This document shows positions 18,504 to 21,871 of a stretch of 21,871 nucleotides of DNA, piece after piece. Position 1 is the stretch's first letter; the number at the start of each line of letters is the position of its first letter. The notes under the pieces were generated by a model, which was not told the origin of the DNA, searched no databases, and saw only the letters and a list, made by a program, of their open reading frames with translations. The stretch is taken from positions 1-21,871 of the forward strand of contig JADGJG010000381.1 in the NCBI GenBank assembly GCA_027596195.1. Reading direction: 5' to 3'. The translations under genes were made by a program, and so were the position numbers. The DNA comes from Podochytrium sp. JEL0797. Taxonomy: Eukaryota > Chytridiomycota > Chytridiomycetes > Chytridiales > Chytriomycetaceae.

Positions 18504-19257
18504 TAGTGAGTCGATATGGCGAAATTCGACATTATTAAACCCACGCGCCTCGTAACATGCCCCTCAAAGTTCAAATAAAATGTCAAATTACCGTACCAGC
18601 AGTTTTGTCTGGTCTTAGAACCGATAACGCCGATAAATAAAACCCGCTTGACGAAGTCAAAAGCATGGTCGCAAGAATGGGGCAAATGTGCGTGGATATG
18701 AAAAAGAGAGCTGTCGGCGGAAAGAAACGAGAATATTTTTGATGCAGAGGAGTAAGGGGGGGAGAGAATATCAGTCTTGATCGTCGAATTTCCGATTAGT
18801 GTTCAAACAGGAGAAAGTACGGCCGAAAATTTTTGTGTAACGTGCTTGCAGACTTCACTTCCCCTCGTGAGTTGACAAAATTAGCTAGACATGCAGTGCT
18901 CAAGCCATGTCGAATTTTCTTGCGAATGTGCCCCAAAATCCCCCTCTCGTGAGTCGATATGGCAAAAAGTCGGCATTAATAAACCCGACCACCCTCGTAA
19001 TATCCATATCCAGCCTTCAAAGTTCAAATTAAGTATCAAATTAACGTACCAGCAGTTTTGTCAGGTCCTTGGCAGCGATAACGCCGATAAAAACCCACTT
19101 CCAGTGGAGTCACAAGCGACAAGAATGTGTCGCTATGATTTTGTATTGGTATGATGGAAAGTAACGAAAATGTTTTTGAAGGAGAGAATGCATTTCAGTG
19201 TTGGCCTTGTCAGAAATATTTAGTGTAACCTTCGGAAGTTCGAATGGACTTCACAGC
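18081..19257. repeat. Three diverged tandem copies of a ~420-450 bp non-coding repeat
   Basis: Ordered landmarks recur three times. GTGAGTC(A/G)ATATGGC falls at about 18085, 18506 and 18950. GTACCAGCAGTTTTGTC falls at 18178, 18593 and 19046, each followed by a GATAACGCCGATAAA block. GTGTAACGTGCTT falls at about 18389 and 18835, with a partial match at 19223. Copies 1 and 2 also share GCGGAAAG(C/A)AACGAGAAT. The period is 415-453 bp. Copies differ by substitutions and indels and share no conserved open frame, so the unit is probably non-coding. Copy 1 ends at a G8-C31 run. I cannot tell whether these are a transposon fragment family, repeated promoters or an RNA gene array. Confidence 0.8.
18465..18503. 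repeat. G8-C31 homopolymer junction
   Basis: Eight G are followed directly by 31 C, at the border of repeat copies 1 and 2. It is either an unstable tract or an assembly join, and the tract length should not be trusted. Confidence 0.85.
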
Positions 19258-19632
19258 CTCATGATGGATAAGAATGCAAAACAATGATAACTTTATTAAA
19301 ATATCCGTCTTCGATTGACCCAAAACTGACGAGCATGAGGGCTTGAGCTGCGAGAATTGCAACCAACGTGGAAGTCGAAATGTGGTCAACTGGACTGGCT
19401 GCCTGACTGGCTATGGGATCGGCCGCGCTTGAGCATTTTGATCCACCTCTGGCTGGGCGGAATCGTTTTTGGAAATGAAACAGATGTGGGCGCCATTTTG
19501 CTGCGCATGGCGACTGGCAAAATCGCGGTAAAAAGGAAGCATTCTGAAATGTCTGCGGAAGCGAGAAAGAAGAAGAGTGTTCATAGTAGAAACATATCCT
19601 TTTTTCCAATAATCAGAGATAACAAATTTTTG

Positions 19633-21648
19633 ATGAACACCCCCCCTGGCGAAATGACGACGCCGACTTGCAGCAGCGACGGCAGCGCCACGACTTCGAC
19701 TTCGACTTTGCGGCGCAGCGCACTCCTCGGACGGCTCTTGTCGTCTCTGCACATTGCCAAGGCGTCGCCGCCGACGTCGCCGACTTCAGCCGCGGGCGCA
19801 ATGTCGCCGTCGTCGACGTTGTCTTCTTCCGCGGCGGCGGCGCAGGCCAAGTGGCTGCCCTTCTCGGCGGGCGCCAACGCGCCGCCTTTGCCGCGGCCTT
19901 GGCAGGACGACATTGGAATCAAACGCACCTATTCAGTGCAACACATGCGCACAAGAGACGTGGAAGTACAGCCTTCGCATTTCGAGAAGGTCAAGATGAT
20001 TGGGAAGGGTGATGTGGGGAGAGTGTTTCTAGTGGTGAGTAATTGGATGTGCGAGTGTGTGAATACATTGGGAGGTGCGAGGGATGAGTCAAGTAGAGTA
20101 GAAGGAGGGTGTGAGTAAGAGACCGAGTGAGTGAGCGAGGGCATGCAAGCATCCGTGCTGATCGCTGATCGCAAGCGGCTCAATTTGCCGCCGATGAATC
20201 ACAAGCCCAGGGAGCGTGCCTCCGCAGCACTGCGAAACACCAGACCATCCCATATTAACAAACCTCTCTAAACGCAGCGACACGCACATTCACAACGATT
20301 CTATGCAATGAAAGTCCTCGAAAAGAAGGAAATGCTCAAACGCAACAAAGTCAAACGCGTTCTCGCCGAGCAGGAGATTCTCGTCACGGCAAATCACCCC
20401 TTCATTGTCACACTCTATCACTCGTTTCAGTCAGAGGACTATCTCTATTTCGTTATGGAATACTGTTCGGGCGGCGAGTTTTTTCGGTATGAGTCAATTT
20501 GCTCGCAAAATCGCATTGCAGCTAATCGAAACCCCCCCCCCCCCCCTCCATTCACAGAGATCCTCATCAATCCCACCTCCAAACTCAAAACCCCCCACAG
20601 AACACTCCAACTCCGCCCCGGCAAATGCCTCCTCGAATCCGAAGCCCGCTTCTACGCCGCCGAAGTCCTCGCGGCCCTCGAATACCTCCACCTCATGGGC
20701 TTCATCTACCGCGACCTCAAACCCGAAAACATTCTCCTCCACCAATCGGGCCATATCATGCTCACCGATTTCGACCTCTCGAAACCCTCCAAAACGACCC
20801 ACGCGCCCTCGTTTGTCAAATCGTCTTCCGTGGGGAACCCGTTCACCTTCTCCAACAACAACAATAACTTTGTTGTTGACACGCGCGCTTGCACAATCGA
20901 TCTACGCACCAACTCGTTTGTGGGGACGGAGGAATACATTGCCCCCGAAGTCATCCGCGGCACGGGACACACTTCCGCGGTTGATTTCTGGACACTCGGA
21001 ATCCTCATGTACGAAATGATGTTTGCCACGACCCCATTCAAAGGATCGAACCGCAACGCCACGTTCTACAACGTGATTCACAACGACGTGGCTTTCCCGC
21101 TTGGCGGCATGAATGCTGCTGCGCGGTTCTTTTCTCCACCGACTTCACCGACCTCGACAACCACTTCCCCGACCTCTTCCACCCCACAAGAAGTCTCACG
21201 CGCATGTAAATCGATTATTTCGAAACTGCTTCACAAGGACGACACGAAACGACTTGGTTCGAAAGCGGGCGCGTCGGAGGTTAAGATGCATGCGTTTTTT
21301 AAGGACACGAACTGGGCGCTGCTGCGCAACATGAAACCTCCTGTTGTGCCCAAAGTGTGGAATGATTTGGGGGACAGTGTGGCCAATTTTCGGAATATTA
21401 AGCCGGGGGTTGGGGCGACGGCTGGTGGGGGCAGTTTTGATTTTGAGAGGGATGAAGTTATGAGGAGGGGACCTGTTGGTGTTGCGCCGCGGGGGGCGGG
21501 GGGGGTAGGGGGGGTCGGGAGGCCGAGGGCGGCGAGTGCGAGTGTGGCGGTTGGGAAGGAAGGTGTGGGTGCGGGTTTGGTGAATCCTTTTGAGGCTTTT
21601 GAGAGTATTACTTTGAATGCGTGGGATGCGGAGGAGGGGCGGAGGTGA
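19633..21648 (+). CDS. AGC protein kinase, Nrc-2/Fpk1 (flippase kinase) type
   Basis: Three exons, 19633-20034, 20278-20486 and 20601-21648, encode 552 aa. Introns are 243 nt (GTGAGT...ACGCAG) and 114 nt; the second keeps frame and would add 38 Pro-rich residues between G-G-E-F-F-R and T-L-Q-L-R-P-G-K if retained. The start is uncertain: in-frame ATGs also occur at 19507 and 19549. 19633 is chosen because sequence before it is AT-rich and leader-like. Motifs: glycine loop I-G-K-G-D-V-G (123-129), Lys146 in [13 protein letters not shown] (241-248), and D-F-D at 260-262 instead of D-F-G. The activation segment is extended to [11 protein letters not shown], and G-H-T-S-A-V-D-F-W follows. The C-tail has [11 protein letters not shown], a hydrophobic motif. 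Family members control phospholipid flippases and polar growth. A Ser/Thr-rich insert (about 380-400) in the C-lobe is unusual. Confidence 0.88.
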
Positions 21649-21871
21649 AATTGGGGGGTGGTTTTTTTTGGGGTGATTTTTTTTGATTAAATAAATAGAT
21701 GGTTGATTTTTTTTTTGATTCTCTTTTGGTTCTGTTTCGGTCTTGAGCAAGGGTGTGTGTGTGTATGTGGGGGGGGGGGGGGGGGGGGGTGAATATTAAA
21801 TAACCGACGGAAGGTGGTTTTCTTTGTTTTTTTTTTTAAATGGTAGAAACGATACCCCGTGACAGGGTTGG
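21649..21871. other. 3' flank of kinase gene with poly-G tract
   Basis: Contains a polyadenylation signal AATAAA (21690-21695) 42 bp after the stop, a short TG repeat and a G run of about 20 (21771-21790). No further gene is visible to the window end. Confidence 0.6.
21690..21695 (+). terminator. Polyadenylation signal of the AGC kinase gene
   Basis: AATAAA is 42 bp downstream of the TGA at 21646-21648, followed by T-rich sequence as expected for a fungal cleavage region. Confidence 0.55.

Noticed and set aside
19357..19632. N-terminal extension of the kinase to the first in-frame codons
   Set aside because: The frame is open back to 19357 but without an ATG before 19507. The stretch is AT-rich and unlike the following coding sequence. 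ATGs at 19507 and 19549 remain possible starts.
20487..20600. Reading the kinase through without the second intron
   Set aside because: The 38 extra residues are Pro-rich, include a C run, and fall inside a conserved stretch of the kinase domain. Strong GTATGA and CACAG splice sites restore the family sequence exactly.

Overview
The window looks like nuclear DNA of a fungus, most likely a zoosporic (chytrid-type) lineage. The genes are compact. They are split by many short GT-AG introns (45-79 nt for nearly all, with 114 and 243 nt in one gene), often with CTAAC/CTGAC branch-like motifs. One gene encodes an AGC kinase with the DFD motif typical of the fungal Nrc-2/Fpk1 (flippase kinase) group. 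The chytrid assignment is inference from gene style and content; no rRNA or other phylogenetic marker is present. All multi-exon models below were joined by hand from splice motifs and reading-frame phase, and each gives an uninterrupted frame.

Layout. 1-540: a G/C homopolymer tract, then the probable 3' end of a plus-strand gene. 542-2593 (minus): a type II membrane glycogenin-like (GT8) protein with a degraded DxD motif. 2629-4133 (plus): a C2-domain protein, divergent from the GT8 gene across a 35-bp gap. 4166-6441 (minus): a 690-residue protein with a PH-like region, convergent with the C2 gene across 32 bp. 6968-9315 and 9694-13750 (both minus): tandem paralogues of a zinc-module protein family that I cannot name. 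The upstream copy (1206 aa) has two zinc modules; the downstream copy (724 aa) has one and is preceded by a decayed remnant of the missing coding region. 13889-17798 (minus): three homeodomain genes in a head-to-tail row with a decayed fourth between the first and second. 18081-19257: three diverged copies of a ~420-450 bp non-coding repeat. 19633-21648 (plus): the AGC kinase. 21649-21871: kinase 3' flank with a poly-G run.

The most distinctive content is 6968-17798, where two lineage-style expansions lie side by side: the zinc-module family (internal duplication, then tandem gene duplication with loss or gain of domains) and the homeodomain cluster (three intact genes sharing N-terminal motifs plus one relic). 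Nothing shows that the neighbouring genes form one pathway; the clusters are best read as local tandem duplication.

Long G or C runs at 43-150, 391-404, 18465-18503, 20530-20545 and 21771-21790 are likely places for sequencing or assembly error, so frames near them should be treated with caution.
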